DNA of 11,364 bases, taken from positions 1-11,364 of the forward strand of contig CAYWTM010000113.1 of the NCBI GenBank assembly GCA_964460185.1, in the 5' to 3' direction. Below are positions 1 through 7,650 of this stretch, piece after piece. The position numbers were made by a program, and so were the translations under genes. The stretch's first letter is position 1, and every line of letters starts with the position of its first letter. This stretch comes from JAVJPJ01 sp040217295 (GTDB taxonomy: Bacteria > Pseudomonadota > Alphaproteobacteria > Rhodobacterales > Rhodobacteraceae). Under the pieces are notes generated by a model. The model was not told where the DNA came from and did not search any database. It was given only the letters and a program-made list of their open reading frames with translations.

Positions 1-395
1 CCAAGATCTGCAACAACATGATCCTCGGTGCCACCATGATCGCCACCTGCGAGGCCTTTGCGCTGGCCGACAAGCTGGGCCTCGACCGGCAGGCGATGTT
101 CGACGTGGTATCAACGTCGTCGGGTTACAGCTGGACAATGAACGCCTATTGCCCTGCCCCCGGCATCGGCCCCAAATCCCCGGCCGACAACGATTACCAA
201 CCCGGCTTTGCCGCTGACCTGATGCTGAAGGATCTGCGCCTGAGCCAGGACGCCGCCATGGCCTCGGACGCGGACACGCCGATGGGACAGCTGGCGGCAA
301 CCCTGTATGAAACCTTCGTGGACCACGAGGACGGCAGCGGGCGCGATTTCTCGGCGATGCTGCCACGTTTCGAGAAACGGGGCCGGACGGGTTAG
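1..395 (+). CDS. mmsB: 3-hydroxyisobutyrate dehydrogenase, C-terminal part (5' end outside window)
   Basis: This is the last 131 codons of a 3-hydroxyisobutyrate dehydrogenase, the NAD-dependent enzyme of valine breakdown that oxidises 3-hydroxyisobutyrate to methylmalonate semialdehyde. The reading frame is already open at position 3, so the ATG at 18 is an internal Met and not the start. The first residues in the window, KICNNMILG, are the family's catalytic-lysine segment (G-x3-K-x2-N), so the N-terminal Rossmann domain lies to the left. What remains is the all-helical C-terminal domain, with the conserved DKLGLD stretch, the GYSW segment and DLMLKDLRL near the end, whose lysine belongs to the cofactor/substrate pocket in this family. 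It ends with TAG at 393-395. It converges on the alaX gene with 38 bp between them, and I see no clear hairpin there. Family membership is clear; the exact substrate is inferred from similarity. Confidence 0.93.
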   Translation, partial: KICNNMILGATMIATCEAFALADKLGLDRQAMFDVVSTSSGYSWTMNAYCPAPGIGPKSPADNDYQPGFAADLMLKDLRLSQDAAMASDADTPMGQLAATLYETFVDHEDGSGRDFSAMLPRFEKRGRTG

Positions 396-433
396 GCGCG
401 ACACGTCCCGACCGAGGCCGGGGCCACGGATCG

Positions 434-1150
434 TCAGGCCAGCGCGATGGTGACGCGGCGGTTCTGGCGGCCCTTCTTTTCGATTTTTCCGATCGTCACC
501 TTGCCGATCTCACCCGTGCGCGAGACATGGGTGCCCCCGCAAGGCTGAAGATCGACCTGCTTGTCGCCCTCTCCGATCCGGACAAGACGCACGTGGCCCG
601 CCCCCATGGGCGGCTGGACCGACATGGTCTTGATCAGACCCGGGTTGGCCGAAAGCTCGGCATCGGTGATCCAGGTTTGCGTCACCGGCAGATCACGGGT
701 GATCAGCGCGTTCAGCTGACCCTCCAGGATGGCCTTGTCCTCGGGCGCTTCGGGCATGTCGAAATCGAGGCGCCCCTTGTCGGCCGCGATCGCGCCGCCG
801 GTCACCGGCAAGGGAATGACCACCGACAAAAGGTGCAGCGCGGTATGAATGCGCATGTGTCCAAGCCGCCGGTCCCAGTCCAGCTTCTGGTTCACCTCGG
901 CCCCGACCGGCGGCAATGACGCAGGCTCGGCGGGGACCAGAATGATCGCGCCCTCTTGCCCTTTCACGGCCGTTGCCACGGGAATCCGGCCGCCGTCCCA
1001 ATCCAGAACCCCGCTATCACCCGGTTGCCCGCCGCCACGCGCGTAAAAGATCGTGCGATCCAGGATCAGACCGCCCTCCTCGGTGTGTCCGACAACCGTC
1101 GCGGAGGCGGATTTTCGGTATGGTTCATCCAGAAACAGGATCTCGGTCAT
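434..1150 (-). CDS. AlaX-type alanyl-tRNA editing protein
   Basis: This 238-residue free-standing editing protein is related to the second additional domain of alanyl-tRNA synthetase. Such proteins hydrolyse Ser-tRNA(Ala), and some also Gly-tRNA(Ala), in the cytoplasm. The sequence has the N-terminal RGGGQPGDSG segment (residues 39-47) of the AlaX-M/AlaRS group and both zinc-binding motifs: H102-x3-H106 within HTALHLL and C204-x3-H208 within CGGTH. All four metal ligands are present, so it should be active. No aminoacylation domain is present and the length fits AlaX-M. The ATG lies within the stop codon region of the upstream mechanosensitive channel gene (ATGA, 4-nt overlap), which implies translational coupling. 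It is the last gene of the trgA-trgB-cysK-mscS-alaX unit. Which mischarged tRNA it clears cannot be told from the sequence. Confidence 0.9.
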   Translation of the reverse strand: MTEILFLDEPYRKSASATVVGHTEEGGLILDRTIFYARGGGQPGDSGVLDWDGGRIPVATAVKGQEGAIILVPAEPASLPPVGAEVNQKLDWDRRLGHMRIHTALHLLSVVIPLPVTGGAIAADKGRLDFDMPEAPEDKAILEGQLNALITRDLPVTQTWITDAELSANPGLIKTMSVQPPMGAGHVRLVRIGEGDKQVDLQPCGGTHVSRTGEIGKVTIGKIEKKGRQNRRVTIALA

Positions 1151-3579
1151 TGGGGTTTGCTTTCGTCGGGGCCGCCCGGATCAAGGTCCTGCGGCGTTTC
1201 GGCATCGGGCGCGGCGGTGTCATGAACCCGCTGTGCCAGGGGCGCGGCCCCGGCAAGCGCCTCGGGGTTTCGCAACCAGATGTCGCGCTGTGCGAACGGA
1301 ATTTCGATGCCTTCTTGCTTGAACCGTTCCGCGATCTGGTGGTTCAGCTCGGTCTTGACGGCAACCAGCTGGTTCACGTCGCGCAAGATGGCGCGGACCC
1401 GGAAATCAAGGCTGTCGGCACCGAACCCCAGGAAATCGACACCCGGCTCGGGAAAGGTTGCAATCACCGGGTGGTTATGGGCGATCTCGAGCAGGATTTC
1501 CTGAACGCGGCGGGTATCGTTGCCATAGGCCACCCCCACCGTCACGACCGCGCGGCCGATCGTGTTGCCGCGAGTCCAGTTCGTCACCGTGCCGCTGATG
1601 AAATCAGCGTTGGGCACGATCACGTCGGTCTTGTCAAACGTCTCGATCCGGGTCGAGCGCACCGAGATCGCCTTGACGATCCCCATATTGCCGTTCACCT
1701 CGATCCAGTCCCCTTCCGAGATCGGCCGCTCGATCAGCAAGATGATGCCGGAGACAAAGTTCGAAACCACGTTCTGAAGACCGAAACCGATGCCGACCGA
1801 AAGCGCCCCCAGAACAAAGCCGAGCGCTGTCAGGTCGATCCCCGCAGATGTCACCGCGATGATCGCGGCCAGGGCTATACCCACATATCCGACGCCTGAG
1901 GTGACGGCGTTGCGCGCGCCCACATCCATGCTTGTGCGGGGCAGAACCGTCGATTTCAGCGCACCCTGCAACAGGCGCGTGACCAGGATTCCGCCGCCGA
2001 ACACCAGGACGACCGCCAGAACCGTGAAAGGCGTGATGCGCGTATCGCCGAGGCTGAAGCCTTGGAAGAATCGCGCATAGAGTTCACCCAATCGGTCCGC
2101 CCGCACCCCCCAGGCCAGCGCAACGATCGGCAAGGCCGCGAAGACCAGCGCGAAATTCACCAGGATCGGGGTCAGGGCATCGCGCGCGGCGCCTTCTGAC
2201 GTGCGGAAAATCAGCGCGTAAAGATCCCGGATGACCGGTTGCAGCGACAGCAGGACGCCGAGCACGCTCAACGTCAGGGCCGTCGGAATCATGACCTGTT
2301 CGGCGGCATTCAGATAGCCGATTGCCGCCAGCAGGGGACCCAGCACCGCGACAAGGATGACCGCGCGTGCCATGAACGCGGCGACCCGGTGCGCAAAGCC
2401 GGGACCGGCATCCTGGTCGGCGGCCCTCGTGATCGGCAGGATCGCGCGCGCCAGTCGCCAGAACCCGTAGCCAAGCCCGACATAGACCGGCAACACCAGC
2501 ACCCCACGGGTCGACGGCGGCATCGTATCGAAATTCGCGATGGTCTGCGCCACCGTGGCAAGGCCCATGAACAGGCCGATCCACCACACGGCCGACCGTG
2601 CCGGCCGGCGATCTTGCGCCTGGGCGTCAAAGGCCGCCGGACGCTCCGGATCGGCCGGAAACAGACGCCCACCGATCCAGACCGCATAGAACACCGAAAG
2701 GATCAGCCCGAGCCCAGACAGCACAAGCAACGTCAGCTTTTCGCCCGCCATGCCCGTGGTCGACAAGGCAAGCATGACAAGGCTGATGCCAATGGCAGGC
2801 AGCACGAACTGGCCGATCGACACCAGGTAGGCCAGCGCCGTGCGCCCGTTCTTTTGAGTGTCGCGCAGGTATTTTTCGCCAAGGCGGATCACCTGCGTCC
2901 GGCCCCGCAAGAACAGCAACAGACCCAACACGCCGATCAGCGCAATCCGGCCGAACCCGTCGCGCGCCTGATCGCGCAAGTCCTGGTCGCTTGTCCGGTC
3001 GACCGTGTCGAAATAGATTTCACCGGCCAGATCGCTGAGCGCAGTCAGAACCGTCGTCCAGTTCATCGGGTTCAGCGGTGTCGGATCCAGTTCCAGCAAT
3101 TCCTGTGTTTGCCGTTCGGCCAGGATGGCGTCGATCTCGGCGATCAGGCCATCGGCGCGGTTGAAGGCCTCGGTTGCATTGACCCGCGGCAGTTGCGCCT
3201 CGGCCAGGCGCTGGTTCAGGTCTTCGCGACGCTGCGCAATCTCGGCAGGCTGGATTTCGCCCTCTGCAGGGGCAGGCCCAAGCGCGCTGATCTGGGCCTG
3301 GATGGTTTCAATTCGCGCACTGTTCGCGCTCTGCGCGGCCAGGAAACGGGCGCGCCACCCCACCAGCGTCGTACGCAGGTTTTCGAGAAACGCGGTCGAG
3401 GCCGTGCCGGCCCCGACCAGGTTTTCCGCGCGACCGGCCTCGGATTCCCAGATCTCATAATCGATTGCAGCACTGTCAGGGGCAGCCGTAACGCCGGCGT
3501 CCTGCGACAGCACGGTTCCAGGCGCGAAAACGCCGAAGATGGCGACCGAGAGGCCAAGACAGAACAGGACAACACGCAT
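1147..3579 (-). CDS. Large MscS-family mechanosensitive channel with DUF3772 domain
   Basis: This 810-residue inner-membrane protein is of the large MscS type (MscK/YbdG-like architecture). Such channels open under membrane tension and release solutes on hypo-osmotic shock. Residues 1-26 are a cleavable-looking signal peptide (hydrophobic core LFCLGLSVAIFGVF). Residues about 40-165 are charged and alanine-rich, probably a periplasmic coiled coil, followed around 165-200 by a stretch resembling DUF3772. About ten hydrophobic segments run from 211 to 580. The MscS core starts with a Gly/Ala-rich pore helix (about 583-617, including LGALSVGIGFGLQNVVSNFV), followed by the ERPISEGDWIEV segment and the cytoplasmic beta and alpha/beta domains to about 770. 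The tail to 810 is Pro/Asp-rich and looks disordered. The gene starts 4 nt after the cysteine synthase stop with only a weak ribosome binding site (GAAG, 12 nt upstream), so it is probably translationally coupled. It overlaps alaX by 4 nt. Confidence 0.92.
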   Translation of the reverse strand: MRVVLFCLGLSVAIFGVFAPGTVLSQDAGVTAAPDSAAIDYEIWESEAGRAENLVGAGTASTAFLENLRTTLVGWRARFLAAQSANSARIETIQAQISALGPAPAEGEIQPAEIAQRREDLNQRLAEAQLPRVNATEAFNRADGLIAEIDAILAERQTQELLELDPTPLNPMNWTTVLTALSDLAGEIYFDTVDRTSDQDLRDQARDGFGRIALIGVLGLLLFLRGRTQVIRLGEKYLRDTQKNGRTALAYLVSIGQFVLPAIGISLVMLALSTTGMAGEKLTLLVLSGLGLILSVFYAVWIGGRLFPADPERPAAFDAQAQDRRPARSAVWWIGLFMGLATVAQTIANFDTMPPSTRGVLVLPVYVGLGYGFWRLARAILPITRAADQDAGPGFAHRVAAFMARAVILVAVLGPLLAAIGYLNAAEQVMIPTALTLSVLGVLLSLQPVIRDLYALIFRTSEGAARDALTPILVNFALVFAALPIVALAWGVRADRLGELYARFFQGFSLGDTRITPFTVLAVVLVFGGGILVTRLLQGALKSTVLPRTSMDVGARNAVTSGVGYVGIALAAIIAVTSAGIDLTALGFVLGALSVGIGFGLQNVVSNFVSGIILLIERPISEGDWIEVNGNMGIVKAISVRSTRIETFDKTDVIVPNADFISGTVTNWTRGNTIGRAVVTVGVAYGNDTRRVQEILLEIAHNHPVIATFPEPGVDFLGFGADSLDFRVRAILRDVNQLVAVKTELNHQIAERFKQEGIEIPFAQRDIWLRNPEALAGAAPLAQRVHDTAAPDAETPQDLDPGGPDESKPQ

Positions 3580-3583
3580 GATA

Positions 3584-4612
3584 TCAGCTGTCTTCGAACA
3601 CGTTCGGCACCGGCGCGGCAGCGCGGGTAAGCCAAGACGGCGCAGGAAGACCCTTTTCCTTGAGGAATTCAGGGTTGAAGAGCTTGGATTGATAGCGGGT
3701 TCCGTAGTCGCACAGGATCGTCACGATGGTATGGCCCGGCCCCATGTCGCGCGCCATTCGGACCGCACCTGCCATGTTGATACCCGATGACCCGCCAAGG
3801 CAAAGCCCCTCGTTGGCCAGCAGGTCGAAGACGATCGGCAAGGCCTCGGTGTCGGGGATCTTGTAGCAAAGATCGGGCGTGAAGCCTTCGAGGTTGGCCG
3901 TGATCCGTCCCTGCCCGATGCCTTCGGTGATACTGTCGCCACCGGCCTGTTGTCCGGTGTAGATCTTGTAAAGGCCCGACCCCTCGGGATCGGCAAGCCC
4001 GATCTTGACGCCCTTGGGCCCAAGCGCCTGCCCGACCCCGGCCAGCGTTCCGCCCGATCCGACGGCGCAGATGAACCCATCGACCTTGCCGCCGGTCTGA
4101 TCCCATATTTCGGGACCGGTCATTTCCACATGGGCCTGCCGGTTGGCCACATTGTCAAACTGGTTGGCCCAGATCGCGCCGTTTTCCTCGGTTTCGGCCA
4201 GCGCCGCGGCCAGCCGGCCGGAATAGCGCACATAGTTGTTCGGATTCGAATAGGGCGCGGCCGGCACCTGGATCAATTCAGCCCCGGCCAGGCGGATCAT
4301 GTCCTTTTTTTCCTGGCTCTGGGTCTCGGGCATGACGATCACGGTCTTGAACCCCATCGAGGCGCCCACCAGCGCCAGACCGATCCCGGTGTTGCCGGCC
4401 GTGCCCTCGACGATGGTGCCACCGGGTTTCAGCAGCCCCCTGGCCACCGCGTCGCGGATGATGAACAGAGCGGCGCGATCCTTGACCGACTGGCCGGGAT
4501 TCATGAACTCGGCCTTGCCAAGGATCTCGCACCCCGTCTCGTCGCTCAGCTTGTTCAGCCGGATCAGGGGCGTGTTGCCGATGGCAGAGGCAAGATCGGG
4601 GTGAATGGTCAT
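3584..4612 (-). CDS. cysK: Cysteine synthase (PLP-dependent O-acetylserine sulfhydrylase family)
   Basis: This 342-residue fold-type II PLP enzyme is expected to make cysteine from O-acetylserine and sulfide in the cytosol. The PLP lysine is K44 in NPGQSVKDR. The substrate-binding loop is EGTAGNTGIGLA (69-80), the PLP-phosphate loop is GSGGTLAG (185-192) and GGSSGIN lies at 273-279. The EGTAGNTG loop and the C-terminal CDYGTRYQSKLFNPEFL segment differ from enterobacterial CysK (TSGNTG) and resemble the group that includes yeast mitochondrial cysteine synthase. I chose the ATG at 4612, which has GGAG 8 nt upstream and begins MTIHPDLASAIGNTPLIRL as relatives do; an in-frame TTG 13 codons earlier lacks such support. 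It lies 64 bp after trgB and 4 bp before the channel gene. In Rhodobacter sphaeroides, trgAB and a neighbouring cysK are described as tellurite-resistance determinants (from memory), so the context suggests thiol supply under oxyanion stress. Confidence 0.93.
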   Translation of the reverse strand: MTIHPDLASAIGNTPLIRLNKLSDETGCEILGKAEFMNPGQSVKDRAALFIIRDAVARGLLKPGGTIVEGTAGNTGIGLALVGASMGFKTVIVMPETQSQEKKDMIRLAGAELIQVPAAPYSNPNNYVRYSGRLAAALAETEENGAIWANQFDNVANRQAHVEMTGPEIWDQTGGKVDGFICAVGSGGTLAGVGQALGPKGVKIGLADPEGSGLYKIYTGQQAGGDSITEGIGQGRITANLEGFTPDLCYKIPDTEALPIVFDLLANEGLCLGGSSGINMAGAVRMARDMGPGHTIVTILCDYGTRYQSKLFNPEFLKEKGLPAPSWLTRAAAPVPNVFEDS

Positions 4613-4676
4613 GAATGAAGCTCCGCCAACGGAAAGAATGTCAGGGACCAAGGGATAGGCCCCGCGCGCTGCGAAC

Positions 4677-5795
4677 TCAAGCCGATGCCCGCAATCTTTG
4701 CCGGTTCAATTGCAGCCATTGCATGCTGAGGATCAGCGGCGCGTTCACCATATCCCCCTGCGCCAGCATCTCTTCGGCCAAATCGAACGCGACAAGGTGG
4801 GACAAGATATCCTCCCCCTCGCCCGCCAGGCCGCCGATGCCCGCGACCCCGTCCGGCAAATCGGCGATGCCCACGAAGGAGGTGATGACCTGCGCGATGC
4901 CCCCCGGACTGGGATAATATCGCGCAACATGGTGAAGATCCTCAAGATCCAGCCCCGCTTCCTCGACGGCCTCACGGCGGGCGCTGTCCCGGGGCGTTTC
5001 GCCGGCATCGATGATCCCGGCCACGGGTTCCAGCATCCAGGGGGCTGCATCGCCATTGGCATAAGCGCCAAGACGGACCTGTTCGACCAGCAAGATACGG
5101 TCGCGCACAGGGTCATAGGGCAGCACGGTCACGGCATCGGCCACACGGAACACCGCACGCTCCTGCGGGGTGGACAGGCTGCCGTCGAACTGGCGGTTGC
5201 GAATCCGCAGCTCTTCAACGGTAAAGAACCGGTCATAGGGAAAGCGGTGGTCCAGCGTTTCCACATCGGCGCGCGTCAGGCCATGGCCCACCTTGCCCGG
5301 ACGTGCCCAATGGCCGGCCTCAAGAAAGGATTGCGCGCGGGCGCGGATCATCCAGAACCGATGCCCGATCTCTTGCGGGTCGGCATGACCGAACTGGCGC
5401 ATCACCTCGGCCGCGGCCAAAATGCTGAGTTCCCCCCACCTGTCGACCCAATCCGCAAGCGACCACGCGGCACCGGGTTCCGCCGTTGCCTCGCGCGGGC
5501 GCCAGGCCTGTACCTGCCGCAACCCATCGGGCGCCTGCACCGCCACCGGAACCCGGTGATAGCCGAAACAGGCCTCGTAGAAATCGATCCGTGCCAACGC
5601 CTCGGCACCCGGCGAAATCAGCAGCCCGTCGGCCTTGGCGCCGGGTTGGTCCAGCAAGACCGGATAGGGCGCATCCTTGGCCCAGGCGACGCAAGCATCG
5701 GGCATCTGCGCAGGCACCTGCGGCACATCCCCCCCGGCGACCAGCCGCAACAGCGCAGCGTGGCACAAGGTGCCAAATAGAAAAACCTCTGTCAT
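4677..5795 (-). CDS. trgB: TrgB-like two-domain protein: GGCT-like fold plus Nudix hydrolase
   Basis: This 372-residue protein joins two enzyme-like domains. Residues about 1-100 resemble the gamma-glutamylcyclotransferase/AIG2 fold: VFLFGTL near the start, and ARIDFYEACFGYHRVPV at 68-84, where E74 sits where the family's catalytic Glu is expected. Residues about 110-195 form a linker I cannot assign. Residues about 200-372 are a Nudix hydrolase of the ADP-ribose pyrophosphatase type. The Nudix box is complete: G260, x5, E266, x7, then R274-E275-A-V-E278-E279-A-G281-L282. Upstream are YDPVRDRILLVEQVR and the EPVAG lead-in. Such enzymes split nucleoside diphosphate derivatives into AMP plus a sugar phosphate. 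TrgB of Rhodobacter sphaeroides has the same make-up and contributes to tellurite resistance (from memory); its true substrate is not known to me. The ATG lies 9 nt after the trgA stop with AAGG nearby, so the two are cotranscribed. Confidence 0.88.
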   Translation of the reverse strand: MTEVFLFGTLCHAALLRLVAGGDVPQVPAQMPDACVAWAKDAPYPVLLDQPGAKADGLLISPGAEALARIDFYEACFGYHRVPVAVQAPDGLRQVQAWRPREATAEPGAAWSLADWVDRWGELSILAAAEVMRQFGHADPQEIGHRFWMIRARAQSFLEAGHWARPGKVGHGLTRADVETLDHRFPYDRFFTVEELRIRNRQFDGSLSTPQERAVFRVADAVTVLPYDPVRDRILLVEQVRLGAYANGDAAPWMLEPVAGIIDAGETPRDSARREAVEEAGLDLEDLHHVARYYPSPGGIAQVITSFVGIADLPDGVAGIGGLAGEGEDILSHLVAFDLAEEMLAQGDMVNAPLILSMQWLQLNRQRLRASA

Positions 5796-5804
5796 GACAA
5801 ACCT

Positions 5805-6245
5805 TTATCGCCAATGGCGCGCGGCGATCTCGCACAATATGCCACCCAGGACACCGCCCACAAGCAGAACCCCCCAGATGGGCACGGTCAGCGATTGCAG
5901 CAGATACTCGATGAACAGGTCCATCGCCTCGACGGTCGCTTCTCCCGCACCGTCGTAGCGCAGGTTGGCCGAGCGCATGAACATCGTGCGCAGGGCAAAC
6001 AGGGCAAGACCGAAAAACGCCATCTGCACGGACGTCCGCAGACCCGAACCGATCGCCGAGGTCATGCCGTTTCCCGCATGACGGCCCGCCACCATCCAGC
6101 CCTGCCACAATCCGATCAGCGCGATGGTCAAAGGAAAAAACCGCGCCGGGGTGCCTTCGGGCAACGTATCAAGCACTTGCAGCGCCGCCAGCCAACCGAT
6201 CGCGAAAAACGCAACGGCACCTACAAGTTTTGACCCTGTGGGCAT
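5805..6245 (-). CDS. trgA: TrgA-like small integral membrane protein
   Basis: This 146-residue membrane protein has four hydrophobic segments at about 6-24, 36-54, 68-88 and 116-138, with short hydrophilic loops. The opening MPTGSKLVGAVAFFAIGWLA, the FFPLTIALIGLWQGWMVAGR segment and the Gly-rich last helix ending near ILCEIAARHW match what I recall of the TrgA family, found mainly in Rhodobacterales beside trgB. Its biochemical role is unknown; in Rhodobacter sphaeroides it is needed with trgB for part of the high-level tellurite resistance. I chose the ATG at 6245, preceded by AAGAGGG about 6 nt upstream, rather than the in-frame TTG two codons earlier. It is probably the first gene of the trgA-trgB-cysK-mscS-alaX unit. 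No convincing promoter is visible in the 119 bp upstream, although that stretch is the most AT-rich around. Identification rests on length, topology and the trgB partner. Confidence 0.82.
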   Translation of the reverse strand: MPTGSKLVGAVAFFAIGWLAALQVLDTLPEGTPARFFPLTIALIGLWQGWMVAGRHAGNGMTSAIGSGLRTSVQMAFFGLALFALRTMFMRSANLRYDGAGEATVEAMDLFIEYLLQSLTVPIWGVLLVGGVLGGILCEIAARHWR

Positions 6246-6332
6246 TGGCAACCCTCTTGACGGTTTCTTGGTCTATTGCTCCGACACGCACAGCAAAGCA
6301 GACGATCACCCGATGTTTAAGGCTGTTTTGTG

Positions 6333-6354
6333 ACCGGGCGGCACGACCGCCGGT
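6333..6354 (-). terminator. GC-rich hairpin just after the cfa stop, possible transcript end
   Basis: An inverted repeat pairs 6333-6341 with 6347-6354 (8 bp with one bulged G) around a 5-nt loop, starting about 10 nt after the cfa stop codon. No T run follows on the minus strand, so it is not a canonical Rho-independent terminator. It could slow polymerase or protect the 3' end of the cfa message, separating cfa from trgA. Confidence 0.35.
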
Positions 6355-6364
6355 AGACTGTGGC

Positions 6365-7576
6365 CTATCCGCGACGGGTTACCGTGATCTGCGTCACGTC
6401 GGTATTGGCGAAATGGAAGGTCGCCGCACAGGACGTGAGATAGAAATTCCACATCCGCCGGAACCGGTCATCAAAGCCAAGTGCCGCCACCTGGTCCCAC
6501 CTGTCGTTGAAGGTTTCATGCCAGCGCCGCAGCGTCACACTGTAGCTTTCACCGAATTCGATCGAACCCTTTACATCGAGACCCGCCTTTTCCACCTCTT
6601 GGCGCAGCACGGTTGGCGACGGCAGCATTCCACCGGGGAAGATGTATTTCTGGATGAAATCCACCCCACGCTTGTAGACCTCCCAACGGCGATCCTGCAC
6701 CGTGATGATCTGCAGAGTGGCGTTCTTGCCCGGTTTAAGGTTGTCGCGCAAGGTATTGAAATACGTAGACCAATAGCGCTCTCCCACGGCCTCGAACATC
6801 TCGATCGAGGCAATGGCGTCATATTGGCCGCGTTCGTCCCGGTAGTCTTGCAGCTTGATCTCGACCATGTCTGACAGACCGGCCCGCGCGATGCGGGCGA
6901 CGGCATAGTCATGCTGTTCCTGGCTGATGGTGAGGCCGGTGACCTTCAGCCCGCGCTCCTTGGCGGCATATTCGGCGAACCCGCCCCAACCGCAACCGAT
7001 CTCGAGCACATGATCGCCGGGTTGCGCCCCCATCTGATCAACCATCGAGGCATATTTGGCGATCTGCGCGGCCTCGGTCGATTCCTGGCCCGTCTCGAAC
7101 AAGGCCGAGGAATAGGTCATCGTCTCATCCAGCCACAGACCGTAGAATTCATTGCCCAGGTCATAGTGATACGAAATGTTCTTGCGGGCCTGGCGTTTCG
7201 AGTTCGACTGCCACCAGAACCGCAGCTTTTCGAACGAGCGAACAAGCCCCAGGCCCAGGAAACCGTCATAGACCTCTTCGTTGTCGGCATGGACAAGATC
7301 CATGAAGGCCTGCAGATCGGGCGTGGACCACCAGCCGTCCAGGTAGGCCTCGCAAAACCCCAGATCGCCCTCGCGGATCAGCCGGGCAAAGATATCGGGA
7401 TTGTGGATGTGCAATTCCGCCACCGGACCGGGCCCTGTACCGGCTGCACGAAACACGCGGCCGTCGGGCAGGACCATGTCCAACCGGCCATGCTGCATCT
7501 TGTCTGCGGTGTCGAAGACTGCTCCGAAGTAGCGGGGCAGGTTTGCCTCCCCCTTTGTTGTCGTTCGTATCGTCAT
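6365..7576 (-). CDS. cfa: Cyclopropane-fatty-acyl-phospholipid synthase family methyltransferase
   Basis: This 403-residue protein belongs to the cyclopropane-fatty-acid synthase family. These enzymes move the methyl group of S-adenosylmethionine onto the double bond of unsaturated acyl chains in membrane phospholipids. The order of motifs is typical: an N-terminal lipid-binding region (about 1-130), YHYDLGNEFY (136-145), the SAM-binding VLEIGCGWGGF (190-200), IEMFEAVGE (258-266, with the expected catalytic Glu at 262), FIQKYIFPGGMLPS (307-320) and ESYSVTLRRW (343-352). Where E. coli Cfa and mycobacterial CmaA1 have SC in the active site, this protein has YSSALF (S156-S157). The start is the ATG at 7576, with GGGGAT just upstream; the frame stays open for 82 codons further, but that stretch runs into the photolyase gene and is not protein-like. 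It follows the photolyase by 74 bp. In Rhodobacter sphaeroides the corresponding pair belongs to the RpoE singlet-oxygen response (from memory). Confidence 0.88.
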   Translation of the reverse strand: MTIRTTTKGEANLPRYFGAVFDTADKMQHGRLDMVLPDGRVFRAAGTGPGPVAELHIHNPDIFARLIREGDLGFCEAYLDGWWSTPDLQAFMDLVHADNEEVYDGFLGLGLVRSFEKLRFWWQSNSKRQARKNISYHYDLGNEFYGLWLDETMTYSSALFETGQESTEAAQIAKYASMVDQMGAQPGDHVLEIGCGWGGFAEYAAKERGLKVTGLTISQEQHDYAVARIARAGLSDMVEIKLQDYRDERGQYDAIASIEMFEAVGERYWSTYFNTLRDNLKPGKNATLQIITVQDRRWEVYKRGVDFIQKYIFPGGMLPSPTVLRQEVEKAGLDVKGSIEFGESYSVTLRRWHETFNDRWDQVAALGFDDRFRRMWNFYLTSCAATFHFANTDVTQITVTRRG

Positions 7577-7650
7577 GCTATCCCCATTTGACGCCCGTGA
7601 TTTGGGCAGAACCTTCCGCGCGACACAAGGCTTGATTTGGTCGTCAACTC

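Noticed and set aside
18..20. ATG as the start of the left-edge dehydrogenase
   Set aside because: The catalytic-lysine segment lies before it and the frame is open to the edge, so the gene is simply cut by the window.
973..1899. 308-codon plus-strand open frame opposite alaX and mscS
   Set aside because: It is antisense to two clearly recognised genes, is rich in Arg, His and Pro as usual for GC-rich antisense frames, and shows no domain.
2239..3630. 463-codon plus-strand open frame opposite the channel gene
   Set aside because: It is very rich in Arg, Gln and His, has no recognisable motif and lies fully antisense to the DUF3772-MscS gene, whose signal peptide and membrane segments are clear.
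4613..4651. Earlier TTG start for the cysteine synthase
   Set aside because: It would add 13 residues not seen in the family, while the ATG at 4612 has GGAG 8 nt upstream.
4698..5780. 360-codon plus-strand open frame opposite trgB
   Set aside because: It is antisense to a gene with a perfect Nudix box; its own product is low in sense-like features and matches nothing I know.
6246..6364. RpoE-type promoter before trgA (TGATCG at about 6302-6307 on the minus strand)
   Set aside because: No suitable -10 lies 16-19 nt downstream of it.
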